Assembly: GCA_005881595.1 (NCBI GenBank)
Contig: VBBY01000006.1
Span: forward strand, 1 to 38,673
DNA from: Betaproteobacteria bacterium
GTDB lineage: Bacteria > Pseudomonadota > Gammaproteobacteria > Burkholderiales > SG8-39
Direction of reading: 5' to 3'
Length of the DNA: 38,673 bases
Under the pieces are notes generated by a model. The model did no database searches, was not told the origin of the DNA, and saw only the letters and a list, made by a program, of their open reading frames with translations. Of the stretch, positions 9,502 to 16,803 are shown piece after piece. The position numbers and the translations under genes were made by a program. Numbering within the stretch: position 1 is the stretch's first letter; each line of letters starts with the position of its first letter.

Positions 9502-9960
9502 GTGGACGCCGAGACCGGACGCTCGCTCGCCGGGCTGATCCGCAAGGAGCGCATCGCGCATCTGGGCACGCTGCGCGGCGGCGCGCCGCTGGTCTCGATG
9601 ACCCTGTTCATGGCCGGGCAGGATCTCGCCGCTTTCTACGTGCACGTCAGCCGGCTCGCGTGGCACACCCAGGACATGCTGCAGGACCCGCGCGTCGCGC
9701 TGTCGATCGCCGAGACCGACGACGGGCGTGCCGATCCATTCACGCTGATGCGCGTATCGATCCGCGGCGAGGCTTTGAATCTCAAAAATGAAATCCCGGA
9801 ATTGAAAGCCGCCTGGCTGCAACGTTTCCCGCAGCAGGCCATCAACTTCGAGCTCGCCGACTTTTCCTTCTGGAAGATCGCGCCGCGCGACGCGCGCTTC
9901 GTCGCCGGTTTCGGGCGCATCCACAACCTCTCCGCGGCCGGCCTGCGTGCACTCGCCTGA
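9502..9960 (+). CDS. HugZ-like / pyridoxamine 5'-phosphate oxidase-family protein
   Basis: 152-residue split-barrel flavin/haem-type protein. It opens with the segment LAGLIRKERIAHLGTLRGG followed by APLVSMTLF and FYVHVSRLAWHTQDM, then PRVALSIAE, the usual order in HugZ-type members of the PNPOx-like fold. It ends with SFWKIAPRDARFVAGFGRIHNLS, which is also characteristic. HugZ proteins bind haem or flavin, and some take part in haem degradation, but this branch is mostly uncharacterised. The GTG start lies 7 bases after TACAAT with no Shine-Dalgarno. The next gene starts directly after the stop codon. Confidence 0.82.
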   Translation: MDAETGRSLAGLIRKERIAHLGTLRGGAPLVSMTLFMAGQDLAAFYVHVSRLAWHTQDMLQDPRVALSIAETDDGRADPFTLMRVSIRGEALNLKNEIPELKAAWLQRFPQQAINFELADFSFWKIAPRDARFVAGFGRIHNLSAAGLRALA

Positions 9961-10776
9961 ATGAAGATCTTCGGCGTTGATTTCACCTCGGCGCCTTGCC
10001 GCAGGAAGGCGATCACGGTCGCGGCAGGGAGATTGAAGGGCATGACCCTCGCGATCCAGGGAATCGAAAGGCTGGAAACGTTCAGCGCCTTCGAAGCCCT
10101 GCTCGCCAGACCCGGCCCCTGGATCGGCGGCTTCGATTTTCCCTTCGGGCTGCCGGCCGAGCTGTGCCGCGACCTCGGCTGGCCGCTCGAGTGGAAGGCG
10201 CTGGTTTCACATTGCTCCGGCCTTACCCGGCAGCAACTGCGCTGCGCGCTGGACGCCTATCGAAATTCCAGGCCGGCCGGACGCAAATATGCGCATCGCG
10301 CGACCGACCTTCCCGCCGGCTCGTCCAGCCCGATGAAGCTGGTGAACCCGCCGGTCGCGCTGATGTTCCACGAGGGTGCGCGGCGCATTGCCGGGGCGGG
10401 CGTGCATGTGCCTGCCCTGTGCGACGGCGACCCGCAGCGCGTTGCGCTCGAGGCCTATCCCGGCCTGCTCGCGCGCAGGCAGCTCGGTATGCGTGAGTCG
10501 TACAAGAGCGACACGCCCGCCAAGCAGAACGGGCCTCGGAAGGCGATAAGAAAGAAAATCGTCCAGGCTCTCCGCGCGGGCCATCCGCTCGGCATTCGCG
10601 TGCAGCTCGGGGATGGCCTCGAACGCGCCGTCGTCGGCGACGGCGCAGCGGACCTGCTCGATGCGGTGATCTGCGCGACGCAGGCGGCGTGGGCAGCGCT
10701 GCGCCCGCACTACGGTCTGCCTGCCGGCGCGTTCGGCGCTGAGGGCTGGATCGTCTCCGCCGGCACCAGCTCGTAG
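9961..10776 (+). CDS. DUF429 domain protein
   Basis: 271 residues. The N-terminus (MKIFGVDFTSAP) and the segment GPWIGGFDFPFGLP carry the two acidic motifs of the DUF429 family, which resembles RNase H-fold nucleases. Later VALEAYPGLLARR and GDGAADLLDAVICATQAAWAA complete the family pattern, including the conserved late Asp. The ATG begins the base after the stop of the HugZ-like gene, so the two form an operon. Function is unknown; a nuclease role is only inferred from the fold. The last 67 bases overlap the convergent lipoprotein gene. Confidence 0.82.
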   Translation: MKIFGVDFTSAPCRRKAITVAAGRLKGMTLAIQGIERLETFSAFEALLARPGPWIGGFDFPFGLPAELCRDLGWPLEWKALVSHCSGLTRQQLRCALDAYRNSRPAGRKYAHRATDLPAGSSSPMKLVNPPVALMFHEGARRIAGAGVHVPALCDGDPQRVALEAYPGLLARRQLGMRESYKSDTPAKQNGPRKAIRKKIVQALRAGHPLGIRVQLGDGLERAVVGDGAADLLDAVICATQAAWAALRPHYGLPAGAFGAEGWIVSAGTSS

Positions 10777-11087
10777 CCTTTCGAGCGCATGCAGAAGCTC
10801 GCCAGCCGCGCCTCCTCCATGAGCTGATCGCTGAAGGGATCGCCGAAAGGCGAGGCAGGCCACACGAAGAAGCGGCGACCCTGCGCGTCCTGCATTATCG
10901 TCGGCCCGATCGGGCGGTAAAGCCAGGCGCGGAAGCGCGCTTCGCGCCACGCTTCCTGCTGGCACTGCGCAGCGTCCTGGCTGAGCTGCTGCGGCGTCGC
11001 CTCCGGCTTCACCCACTGCATCGGCGTGCACGCAGCGACGGCGAGCGCAGCGCAAGCGATCGGACGGACAGCTACAATCGGCCGCAT
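10710..11087 (-). CDS. Small predicted lipoprotein of unknown function
   Basis: 125 residues from ATG 11087 (an alternative ATG at 11093 adds two). The N-terminus is a lipoprotein signal peptide, Arg-rich start then a hydrophobic stretch ending VAAC (Cys about residue 20) followed by TPMQW. The mature part has conserved-looking segments PQQLSQDAAQCQQEAW and EEARLASFCMRSKGYELVP, resembling small betaproteobacterial outer-membrane lipoproteins with two Cys. The function is unknown. Its start codon shares CATG with the GST start. A -10-like TACACT (11094-11099) lies 6 bases upstream, inside the GST coding region. The 3' end overlaps the DUF429 gene by 67 bases. Confidence 0.78.
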   Translation of the reverse strand: MRPIVAVRPIACAALAVAACTPMQWVKPEATPQQLSQDAAQCQQEAWREARFRAWLYRPIGPTIMQDAQGRRFFVWPASPFGDPFSDQLMEEARLASFCMRSKGYELVPAETIQPSAPNAPAGRP

Positions 11088-11099
11088 GCTCATAGTGTA
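11073..11099. promoter_or_regulatory. Overlapping divergent start codons with paired -10 elements (lipoprotein / GST)
   Basis: Plus strand: TACAAT at 11073-11078, 7 bases, then the GST ATG at 11086. Minus strand: TACACT at 11099-11094, 6 bases, then the lipoprotein ATG at 11087. The two ATGs overlap in CATG (11085-11088). Each -10 hexamer lies inside the other gene's first codons. No Shine-Dalgarno is present on either side, so the predicted transcripts would begin at or next to the start codon. Confidence 0.5.
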
Positions 11100-11691
11100 C
11101 GGAATGTCGGACTCGGGCAACTGCTACAAGGTCAAGCTGGCGCTCGAGCAGCTCGGCCTCGCCTACCGCTGGATCGAGGTCGATCCTGTCAAGGGGGAAA
11201 CGGCAAGCGCCGCATTCCTCGCCAAGAATCCGAACGGCAAGGTGCCGACGCTCGAGCTCGAAAACGGCGAATTTCTTCCCGAATCCAATGCGATCCTGAA
11301 CTACCTCGCCGACGGAACGCCGCTGCTGCCCGGGCAGCGGCTCGCTCGCGCGCGCGTGCTGCAATGGATGTTCTTCGAGCAGTACAGCCATGAGCCTTAC
11401 ATCGCGGTGGCGCGCTCGATCATGCGCTATACGGCGCCCGATTCGCCCGAGCGCGCCCAGCTTCCCCGGCTGCACAGCCGCGGCCAGCGCGCGCTTGGCG
11501 TCATGGAGCAGCACCTGGAGCGCGAGCCGTTCCTCGCTGCGGGCCGCTACACCGTCGCCGACATCGCGCTCTACGCCTACACCCATTGCGCCGCCGACGG
11601 CGGCTTCGACCTGGGGAAATACCCCGCGCTACTCGCCTGGCTCGACCGCGTCGCCTCGCAGCCGCGCCACGTGCCGCTGCATTTGCGGTAG
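11086..11691 (+). CDS. Glutathione S-transferase family protein
   Basis: 201 residues from ATG 11086. N-terminal thioredoxin-fold domain: LIVYGMSDSGNCYKVKLALEQLG (a catalytic-type Ser/Cys region), the cis-Pro motif GKVPTLEL at about residue 50, and the glutathione-binding PESNAILNYLA. The C-terminal helical domain contains YTVADIALYAYTH, the standard N-capping motif. It probably conjugates or reduces small electrophiles with glutathione; substrate unknown. The longer open frame from 11026 is rejected because it would run through the lipoprotein gene and adds non-family sequence. No ribosome-binding site is seen. Confidence 0.92.
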   Translation: MLIVYGMSDSGNCYKVKLALEQLGLAYRWIEVDPVKGETASAAFLAKNPNGKVPTLELENGEFLPESNAILNYLADGTPLLPGQRLARARVLQWMFFEQYSHEPYIAVARSIMRYTAPDSPERAQLPRLHSRGQRALGVMEQHLEREPFLAAGRYTVADIALYAYTHCAADGGFDLGKYPALLAWLDRVASQPRHVPLHLR

Positions 11692-11717
11692 AGTTCGGCA
11701 CTACTGGACGGATATCC

Positions 11718-13106
11718 ATGCTGCGGGACGCGCCGCTCGCGATCGTCGACCTCGAGACCACCGGCACGCATCCGGCCCGCGATCGCGTCACCGAGATCGC
11801 GGTATTGGAGGTGAACGGCTTCGAGCTCGCCGCCGAGTGGTCGACGCTGGTCAACCCCGAGACCGGCATCGAGCCCGGCATCCAGGCGCTCACCGGCATC
11901 AGCAACGAGATGGTCGCCGCCGCGCCGCGTTTCGCCGCGCTCGCCGCCGAGCTCTACGAGCGGCTCGACGGTCGCCTGCTCATCGCGCACAACGCGCGCT
12001 TCGATTACGGCTTCCTGCGGCGCGAGTTCGAGCGCGCCGGCCTGAAGTACCTGTCGAAGACGCTGTGCACCGTGAAGCTCTCGCGGCGGCTCTATCCCGG
12101 GCATGCGCGCCACAACCTGGACAGCCTGATCGAGCGCCACGGGCTCGCCTGCCCTGCCCGGCACCGCGCCCTGGCCGACGCCGAGGCGCTGTGGCAGTTC
12201 CTGCAGCTCGCCGCGCGCGAGCACGGCGAGGAGATCGTGGCGGTGGCGGCGCGCCAGATCGCTCGCCAGCCGACCCTGCCGCCGCATCTCGAGCGCGCGG
12301 CGATCGACGCCATTCCGGAGGCGCCCGGCGTCTACCTCTTCTACGGGGCAGGCGGGACGCCGCTCTATGTCGGCAAGAGCGTGGCCATGCGCACGCGGGT
12401 CCTCGCGCACTTCTCGGACGACATCCGCTCCCAGAAGGAGATGCAGCTGGCGCGCGAAGTCCGGCGCATCGATTGGCGGCGCACTGCCGGCGAGCTCGGC
12501 GCGCTGCTGGCCGAGGCGCGGCTGGTGAAGGAGCTTGCGCCCGCGTACAACCGCCAGCTGCGCAAGCCCGGCGAGCTGTGCGGCTTCGTCTTCGACTTCA
12601 AGCGCCTGCGCCTGGCCCAGGCGTGCGAGATCGATGCCGACACGCTGCCCTTCCTCTACGGCCTGTTTCGCTCGAAGCGCGCGGCGCACAGCGCTCTGCG
12701 GGCGATCGCCGACGAGCACCGGCTTTGCCTGCAGACGCTGGGCTTCGACACGGCCCGCCATGGGGCGTGCTTTCGCCACCAAATCGGCCGCTGCGCAGGC
12801 GTGTGCGCCGGCAAGGAGAATATTCATCAGCACCACGCGCGCCTGGCGAGCGAGCTGGCCAAGCTGAGGACGGCGCAGTGGCGGCATCGCGGCCCGCTCG
12901 GCATCGTCGAGCGCGACCCGGAAGGCGACGCTTCCGAGGTGCACGTGGTGCACCAATGGTGCTATCTCGGCACGGCGCGCTCAGATGACGAGCTCGCCGG
13001 GCTGCTGGAGGCCGGTCCGCGCCCGCGCTTCGACTACGACCACTACAAGATCCTCACCCGCCACCTCGGCCGGAAAGGCGTGCGGGTCGTCGAGCTCGGC
13101 GCCTGA
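11718..13106 (+). CDS. DEDDh 3'-5' exonuclease fused to a GIY-YIG (UvrC/Cho-like) nuclease
   Basis: 462 residues from ATG 11718 (GGACGGAT ribosome-binding site). The N-terminal exonuclease has all three motifs: IVDLETTGTHP (DxE), LIAHNARFDYGFL (Asp) and HRALADAEALWQF (HxxxxD). The GIY-YIG domain (about 190-275) shows GVYLFYG, PLYVGKS, the Arg helix and the acidic EARLVKE. The C-terminus carries a Cys-rich segment with H-x-x-C-FRHQIGRCAGVCAGKE. This fusion of a DnaQ-like proofreading exonuclease with a UvrC-type endonuclease is a known but little-studied family, presumably in DNA repair. Its stop overlaps the next ATG (TGATG). Confidence 0.9.
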   Translation: MLRDAPLAIVDLETTGTHPARDRVTEIAVLEVNGFELAAEWSTLVNPETGIEPGIQALTGISNEMVAAAPRFAALAAELYERLDGRLLIAHNARFDYGFLRREFERAGLKYLSKTLCTVKLSRRLYPGHARHNLDSLIERHGLACPARHRALADAEALWQFLQLAAREHGEEIVAVAARQIARQPTLPPHLERAAIDAIPEAPGVYLFYGAGGTPLYVGKSVAMRTRVLAHFSDDIRSQKEMQLAREVRRIDWRRTAGELGALLAEARLVKELAPAYNRQLRKPGELCGFVFDFKRLRLAQACEIDADTLPFLYGLFRSKRAAHSALRAIADEHRLCLQTLGFDTARHGACFRHQIGRCAGVCAGKENIHQHHARLASELAKLRTAQWRHRGPLGIVERDPEGDASEVHVVHQWCYLGTARSDDELAGLLEAGPRPRFDYDHYKILTRHLGRKGVRVVELGA

Positions 13107-14056
13107 TGCACTGCGAGCTGGTCATCCCCGGTCTTTTCTCCGCGCCGGCGGAAGCGCGCTTGCCGTCTTTGGAGCTGCTCCTGGCGCGAGGACGCGCTCG
13201 CAGCGGGGAATCGCAGCCGCTCGAGCGCTGGCTGGCCGAGGCGTTCGGACTGGAAGACGAGCCCATCGCCGCCGGCGCGCTGACCGCCCTGGCCGGCAAC
13301 CGGGACCCGGGAGAGGAGCGGTGGGTACGCGCCGATCCGGTGCATCTGCGGCTGATGCGCGACCGGCTGATCCTGGTGCCGGCCGCGGCCTTCGGCGTCT
13401 CGCGCGAGGAAGCCGAGGCGTTGTGCGAGACGCTGAACGAGCACTTTGCCGGCAGGCTCGACATTCTTCCCGTGCAGCCGCAACGCTGGAGCGCGCGCCT
13501 GCAAATGGAGCTGGAGGTTTCTGCAAGCTCTCCTTTCGACATGGCGGGCCGCGAGCTGCAGGTACCCCTGCCCGGCGACGCCCTGCTGAACGAGGCGCAG
13601 ATGGTGCTGCACGAGCACCCGGTCAACGAGGCGCGCGAAGCGCGCGGCGAGCCGGCAGTCAACAGCCTGTGGCTCTGGGGCGCGGGCTGCGTGCCCCCGA
13701 AAACGCAAAGCCGCTGGCAGTCGGTCGCCGCCGACGACCCGCTCGCAGTAGGTCTCGCCCGGGTCGCGGGAGCACGGCAGCGCGGCCTGCCGGCCTCGGC
13801 CGCAGCCTGGCTCGAGCGCCTGCCGCAGGACGGACGCCATCTGGTCGTGCTGGACGAACTGCGGGTCGAGCCGGAAAAGGCCGAGATGCTCGAGCGGGGG
13901 TGGTTTACGCCGCTTCTCGGCGCGCTGCGCGCCGGGCGCATCGGCATGGTGACGGTCCACGTCCCCGACTCCCCCGACGGCGCCTCGTTCGAGACCATCC
14001 GCGGCGACCTGCGCCGCTTCTGGCGCCGGCCGAAGGCGCTCGGGCATTACGCGTGA
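13106..14056 (+). CDS. RpfE-like conserved protein (COG4255-type), upstream of recJ
   Basis: 316 residues with no signal peptide or clear membrane segment. Visible landmarks are the start HCELVIPGLF, RADPVHLRLMRDRLIL, NEAQMVLHEHPVNEAR, the Trp-rich VNSLWLWGAG, HLVVLDEL and the late IGMVTVHVPD. This matches my recollection of the family annotated as RpfE regulatory protein in Xanthomonas or as a phosphoglycerate-mutase-like protein elsewhere, which commonly sits beside recJ. The biochemical role is not established, and the mutase name rests on distant similarity. It is coupled at both ends: TGATG with the exonuclease gene and GTGA with recJ. Confidence 0.72.
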   Translation: MHCELVIPGLFSAPAEARLPSLELLLARGRARSGESQPLERWLAEAFGLEDEPIAAGALTALAGNRDPGEERWVRADPVHLRLMRDRLILVPAAAFGVSREEAEALCETLNEHFAGRLDILPVQPQRWSARLQMELEVSASSPFDMAGRELQVPLPGDALLNEAQMVLHEHPVNEAREARGEPAVNSLWLWGAGCVPPKTQSRWQSVAADDPLAVGLARVAGARQRGLPASAAAWLERLPQDGRHLVVLDELRVEPEKAEMLERGWFTPLLGALRAGRIGMVTVHVPDSPDGASFETIRGDLRRFWRRPKALGHYA

Positions 14057-15726
14057 AGATCGTCGAGCGGACCTATTCCGAAGCGGACCGCCGCGCGCTG
14101 CTGGAGGCCGGCGTGCATCCGCTGCTCGCGCGCATCTTCGCCGCGCGACGCATTGCCTCGGCGGATGAATTGCGCTACGAGGCGGCAAGTCTCCTGCATC
14201 CCAATTTATTGAAAAATGCCGAGCACGCGGCGCAGCTTCTCGCCGACGCGATAGCGCGGCAGAAGCGCCTGCTGATCGTCGCCGACTACGATGCCGACGG
14301 AGCGACGGCGTGCGCGGTCGGCATGCGAGCGCTGCGCAGGTTCGGCGCCAATGTCGAATACCTCGTGCCGGACCGCTTCAAGCTGGGCTACGGGCTGTCG
14401 CCCGAGCTGGTCGACATCGCGGCGCAAAGCCGGCCCGATGTCCTGATCACGGTTGACAACGGCATCGCGAGCGTCGAGGGCGTCGCGCACGCGAGACGCC
14501 TCGGCATCGCCACGCTGATCACCGACCACCACCTGCCCGGCGCCGAGCTGCCGGACGCCGCCTGCATCGTCAACCCCAATCAGGCGGATTGCGCGTTTCC
14601 CTCCAAGGCGCTGGCCGGGGTCGGCGTGATGTTTTATGTGATGCTCGCCCTGCGCGCCGAGCTCAGGAGAAGAGGGGCCCTCGAGGAACAGCCCAATCTC
14701 GGTTCCCTCACCGACCTCGTCGCGCTCGGCACCATCGCCGACGTGGTGCCGCTCGACGCGAATAACCGCAACCTCGTGGCGCAGGGACTGAAGCGCCTGC
14801 GCGCCGGATACGGCAAGCCGGGGATCGTGCAGCTGCTTCGCGCCGCAGGCCGCGCACCGGACGAAGCGTCGAGCTTCGACCTCGGCTTCGTCGCCGGGCC
14901 GCGCCTCAACGCGGCGGGCCGGCTCGCCGACATGAGCCTCGGCATCGAATGCCTGGTCACCGACGACGAGGCGCGCGCCGCGAACTGCGCACAGGAGCTC
15001 GATCGCCTGAACCGGGAACGCAGGAAGATCGAGGCGGCAATGCTAGAGCAGGCGCTCGATGAAGTAAAAAAGCTTGCCGAAGAGGATCGGTCCACCTTCT
15101 TCGTTCCCGGCTGGCACGAGGGCGTGGTCGGCATCCTCGCCTCGCGCCTGAAGGACCGCCTGCACCGCCCGGTAGTGTGCTTCGCGCGGTCTGCCGCCGG
15201 CGGCCTGCTCAAGGGATCCGGGCGCTCGCTGCCGGGGCTGCACCTGCGCGACTGCCTCGATCTCGTCGCCAAGCGCGCGCCGGGCCTGATCCAGCGCTTC
15301 GGCGGCCACGCGCAGGCGGCAGGGCTGACGATCGCCGAAGCTGATTATGAGCGCTTCTGCGCGGTGTTCGAGCGCACGCTCGAGCAGCTGCTGCCGGCGG
15401 AAGCGCGGCTGCACACCGTCGAGACCGACGGCGCGCTCGAGGCGGCGCATTGCACGCTCGAGGTGGCGCGCCTGATCGAGGCGCAGATCTGGGGCCAGGG
15501 CTTTCCGCAGCCGCTCTTCTGCGATACATTCGCAGTCGAAAGCCAGCGCGTGGTCGGCGAGCGGCACCTGAAGCTGCAGCTGATCAAGGACGGCCGCCGC
15601 TTCGAGGCGATGCGCTTCGGCGCGCTCGACCCGGTCGCCGATCGCGTGCGCGCGGCCTACCGCCTCAGCGTGAACGAGTTCAACGGCCTGAAGAACGTCC
15701 AGCTCAACGTGGAGCACATCGAATGA
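14053..15726 (+). CDS. recJ: Single-stranded-DNA exonuclease RecJ
   Basis: 557 residues from GTG 14053, which overlaps the previous stop as GTGA; the longer open frame is a shadow of upstream genes. DHH phosphoesterase motifs are in order: IVADYDADGATA (motif I), ITVDNGIAS, ITDHHLPG (DHH), VALGTIADVVPLD and GPRLNAAGRL. The DHHA1 part follows with GWHEGVVGILASRL and RFGGHAQAAGLTI, and a C-terminal OB-type domain. RecJ degrades 5'-3' from ssDNA ends in recombination and mismatch/base-excision repair. The length is normal. Confidence 0.96.
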   Translation: MKIVERTYSEADRRALLEAGVHPLLARIFAARRIASADELRYEAASLLHPNLLKNAEHAAQLLADAIARQKRLLIVADYDADGATACAVGMRALRRFGANVEYLVPDRFKLGYGLSPELVDIAAQSRPDVLITVDNGIASVEGVAHARRLGIATLITDHHLPGAELPDAACIVNPNQADCAFPSKALAGVGVMFYVMLALRAELRRRGALEEQPNLGSLTDLVALGTIADVVPLDANNRNLVAQGLKRLRAGYGKPGIVQLLRAAGRAPDEASSFDLGFVAGPRLNAAGRLADMSLGIECLVTDDEARAANCAQELDRLNRERRKIEAAMLEQALDEVKKLAEEDRSTFFVPGWHEGVVGILASRLKDRLHRPVVCFARSAAGGLLKGSGRSLPGLHLRDCLDLVAKRAPGLIQRFGGHAQAAGLTIAEADYERFCAVFERTLEQLLPAEARLHTVETDGALEAAHCTLEVARLIEAQIWGQGFPQPLFCDTFAVESQRVVGERHLKLQLIKDGRRFEAMRFGALDPVADRVRAAYRLSVNEFNGLKNVQLNVEHIE

Positions 15727-16559
15727 AACTCGTTGGTTTTTTAACTCTCCTCGTCTTTACCGGGTTCGCTCAAGCCGCCGATGTAGAACCGATAAAGAAC
15801 GCCGGCCCGTATGTCCCGTCGCCACAGAGCGTGGTAGCCGACATGCTGCGCTACGCCGAAGTCGGGCCGAACGACTTCCTGATCGACCTCGGCTCGGGCG
15901 ACGGCCGCATCGTGCTGACCGCCGCGAAGCTGTTCGGCACGCGCGGCTTCGGCGTCGAGATCAAGGAGAATCTCGTCAGGCGGGCGAACGAGGCCGCGCA
16001 CAAGGAAGGCCTCGCCGACCGCGTCAAGTTCGTCAAGCAGGACCTGTTCAAGACCGACATCTCCAAGGCCACGGTCATCACCATGTACCTGCTGCCCGAT
16101 ACCGTGAACCTGCTGAAGGACAAGTTCCTGAGCGAGCTGCGGCCCGGTACCCGGATCGTGTCGCACGACTATCCGCTCACCGGCTGGATCCCGGAGAAGT
16201 ACGTGCAGATGGACCTGGAGGACAAGATCCAGATCAGCGGCGTCACCACCACGCTCATCTACCTGTACGTCGTGCCGGCGAAGGTGGCCGGGCACTGGAG
16301 TGCGCAAATGCCGCCGGCGGTGAGCAGGCAGCCCGCGACGCTGCGGCTCAGGCAGCAGCTGACGCGCGTATCGGGCAGCGTGGTGCTCGACGGCGAGGAG
16401 GTGCCCCTTGAGGACGTCAGGCTGCGCGGCGACCGCCTCAGCTTCAAGCTCGCCGGGCGCAAGGGCGAATTCACCGGGCAGGTGAAAGGCTCGAGCATCG
16501 AGGGCACGCTGGACGCCGGCGGCACGAAGACGCCGTGGAGCGCCGCGCTGAGCGGATGA
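15723..16559 (+). CDS. Exported SAM-dependent methyltransferase-like protein
   Basis: 278 residues from ATG 15723, overlapping the recJ stop (ATGA). The first 19 residues are a clear Sec signal peptide with an AQA cleavage site before ADVEP. It continues with a class I methyltransferase domain: motif I LIDLGSGDGR at residues 53-62, GFGVEIKENLV (acidic end of strand 2), VKFVKQDLF and MYLLPDTVN. After about residue 185 there is a beta-rich C-terminal domain of unknown type. SAM is not known to be available in the periplasm, so either export is real and the domain has another role, or the N-terminus acts as an anchor. Family real; function open. Confidence 0.85.
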   Translation: MKLVGFLTLLVFTGFAQAADVEPIKNAGPYVPSPQSVVADMLRYAEVGPNDFLIDLGSGDGRIVLTAAKLFGTRGFGVEIKENLVRRANEAAHKEGLADRVKFVKQDLFKTDISKATVITMYLLPDTVNLLKDKFLSELRPGTRIVSHDYPLTGWIPEKYVQMDLEDKIQISGVTTTLIYLYVVPAKVAGHWSAQMPPAVSRQPATLRLRQQLTRVSGSVVLDGEEVPLEDVRLRGDRLSFKLAGRKGEFTGQVKGSSIEGTLDAGGTKTPWSAALSG

Positions 16560-16768
16560 TGCAACGCAAGCGCGTCAATTCATCGAAGGTACTCTCGATC
16601 GGCTACGACGAAAAGACCCGCACGCTCGAAGTCGAGATGTCGAACGGAGAGGTCTTTCAGTACGGCGGCGTCTACCCCGAGGTCTACCGCCAGTTCATGG
16701 CGGCGCCCAACCCGAGCGCGTTTTTCGACGACAAGATCGCCGAAGAATATTCCGCCCGGCGCGTCTGA
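16556..16768 (+). CDS. KTSC domain protein
   Basis: 70 residues (69 if the second of two adjacent ATGs is used). It is almost entirely a KTSC domain: VNSSKVLSIGYDEKTRTLEVEM, then EVFQYGGVYPEVYRQFMAAPNPSAFF and a C-terminal YSARRV. KTSC was named for its occurrence at the C-terminus of some lysyl-tRNA synthetases and also exists as free small proteins. Here the free form lies two genes upstream of lysS, whose product lacks it. The start overlaps the methyltransferase stop. Function unknown. Confidence 0.85.
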   Translation: MMQRKRVNSSKVLSIGYDEKTRTLEVEMSNGEVFQYGGVYPEVYRQFMAAPNPSAFFDDKIAEEYSARRV

Positions 16769-16785
16769 CCGGTCGCGGCCTGCGC

Positions 16786-16791
16786 TAAACT
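16786..16791 (+). promoter_or_regulatory. Candidate -10 element for prfB
   Basis: TAAACT 12 bases before the prfB GTG, in the 35-bp gap after the KTSC gene. The same hexamer precedes rluD. If used, the leader would be only about 6 bases. Otherwise prfB is read through from the upstream operon, using the G-rich ribosome-binding stretch at 16793-16802. Confidence 0.3.
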
Positions 16792-16803
16792 CGGGGGCAG
16801 GAA

